DNA from: Saksenaea vasiformis B4078
Taxonomy: Eukaryota; Mucoromycota; Mucoromycetes; Mucorales; Saksenaeaceae
Reading direction: 5' to 3'
DNA: 33,357 nucleotides
Assembly (NCBI GenBank): GCA_000697055.1
Contig: JNDT01001758.1
Coordinates: 1 to 33,357, forward strand
The position numbers were made by a program, and so were the translations under genes. Positions within the stretch are counted from its first letter, which is position 1, and each line of letters starts with the position of its first letter. A model generated the notes under the pieces. It saw nothing but the letters and a program-made list of their open reading frames with translations, had not been told where the DNA came from and searched no databases. Below, piece by piece: positions 33,094 to 33,357 of the stretch.

Positions 33094-33345
33094 TTAGGAA
33101 ACAGCACTGAGATTGGCACTTCGTTTCAATAAACACGTTCCGATACGTATCAGCCATGATATAGCCTGCATTCGATTCTGCCCGAAGTCCTTTGGGTTTT
33201 TGTTTCTGTCGTGTGTAGAATTTTTACGATAATCAGAAGAACAATGATAAAAAAAAAAGATGGTGGTTAGGAGAATGACCGGCAAAAAGTCTTTGGACGC
33301 AAAAACTTTGGAAACTGCAGCAAGAATACTGGACCGGTAATCCAT
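33094..33345 (-). CDS. possible small or partial gene at the right edge
   Basis: The ATG at 33343-33345 opens an 83-codon frame (MDYRSSILAAVSKVFASKDF) with a hydrophobic stretch (LPVILLTTIFFFY) that ends in a T-rich run. An alternative model removes an intron from GTCATT to a CACACGACAG acceptor, giving KPKGLRAESNAGYIMADTY and a hydrophobic end (LLTVVLILMSVF) in another frame. I cannot choose between them and do not recognise either. The ATG is 13 bp from the window edge, so upstream context is lacking. Confidence 0.3.
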   Translation of the reverse strand: MDYRSSILAAVSKVFASKDFLPVILLTTIFFFYHCSSDYRKNSTHDRNKNPKDFGQNRMQAISWLIRIGTCLLKRSANLSAVS

Positions 33346-33357
33346 TGTAGGATGATA

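Overview
This looks like a chromosomal piece of a filamentous or yeast-like fungus, most probably an early-diverging one (Mucoromycota). That placement is inference. It rests on about 25 short GT-AG introns (mostly 45-90 nt), fungal forms of the genes (KIN1, IWS1, ERG10, a class I cyclic nucleotide phosphodiesterase) and a DIRS-type tyrosine-recombinase retrotransposon, a class well represented in Mucoromycota. Gene models were built by reading each exon junction by hand, and five full models have spliced lengths divisible by three.

Layout. 1-4284: a decayed DIRS-like element (gag-like, RT/RNase H/methyltransferase, tyrosine recombinase) with an inverted repeat near its right end, perhaps next to a broken minus-strand gene at 74-306. 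4440-4640: an unexplained run of short hairpins. 4783-6489 (-): two-TM protein with a long disordered tail. 7590-9532 (-): cyclic nucleotide phosphodiesterase with unresolved 5' end. 12134-13764 (-): RNF115/126-type RING-H2 E3 ligase. 16596-18193 (+): mitochondrial glutaryl-CoA dehydrogenase. 19514-22324 (+): Kin1/MARK-type kinase with C-terminal KA1 domain. 22691-23593 (+): MIR-domain protein lacking a signal peptide. 24014-25575 (-): elongation factor IWS1/Spn1. 27580-28479 (-): seven-TM protein ending in a PPxY motif. 28682-30232 (-): acetyl-CoA C-acetyltransferase (Erg10). 30608-32800: repeat-rich tail with a Tc1/mariner transposase relic, a MITE-like 146-bp element with nested inverted repeats, a second 99-bp hairpin repeat and a possible Ty3/gypsy scrap.

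The genes do not form one pathway. Two are acyl-CoA enzymes: GCDH makes crotonyl-CoA from lysine/tryptophan breakdown, and Erg10 condenses acetyl-CoA toward the mevalonate/ergosterol route. The phosphodiesterase and Kin1 kinase are signalling or polarity components, and the RING protein and the PPxY membrane protein are both linked to ubiquitylation. The rest of the window is housekeeping genes separated by 1-3 kb gaps that hold degraded mobile DNA.

No convincing new multi-gene system was found. The best leads are the palindromic elements at 32103-32248 and 32696-32794, the diverged repeat shared by 15394-15480 and 26271-26345, the hairpin chain at 4440-4640, and three short in-frame introns whose retention would keep the protein open.
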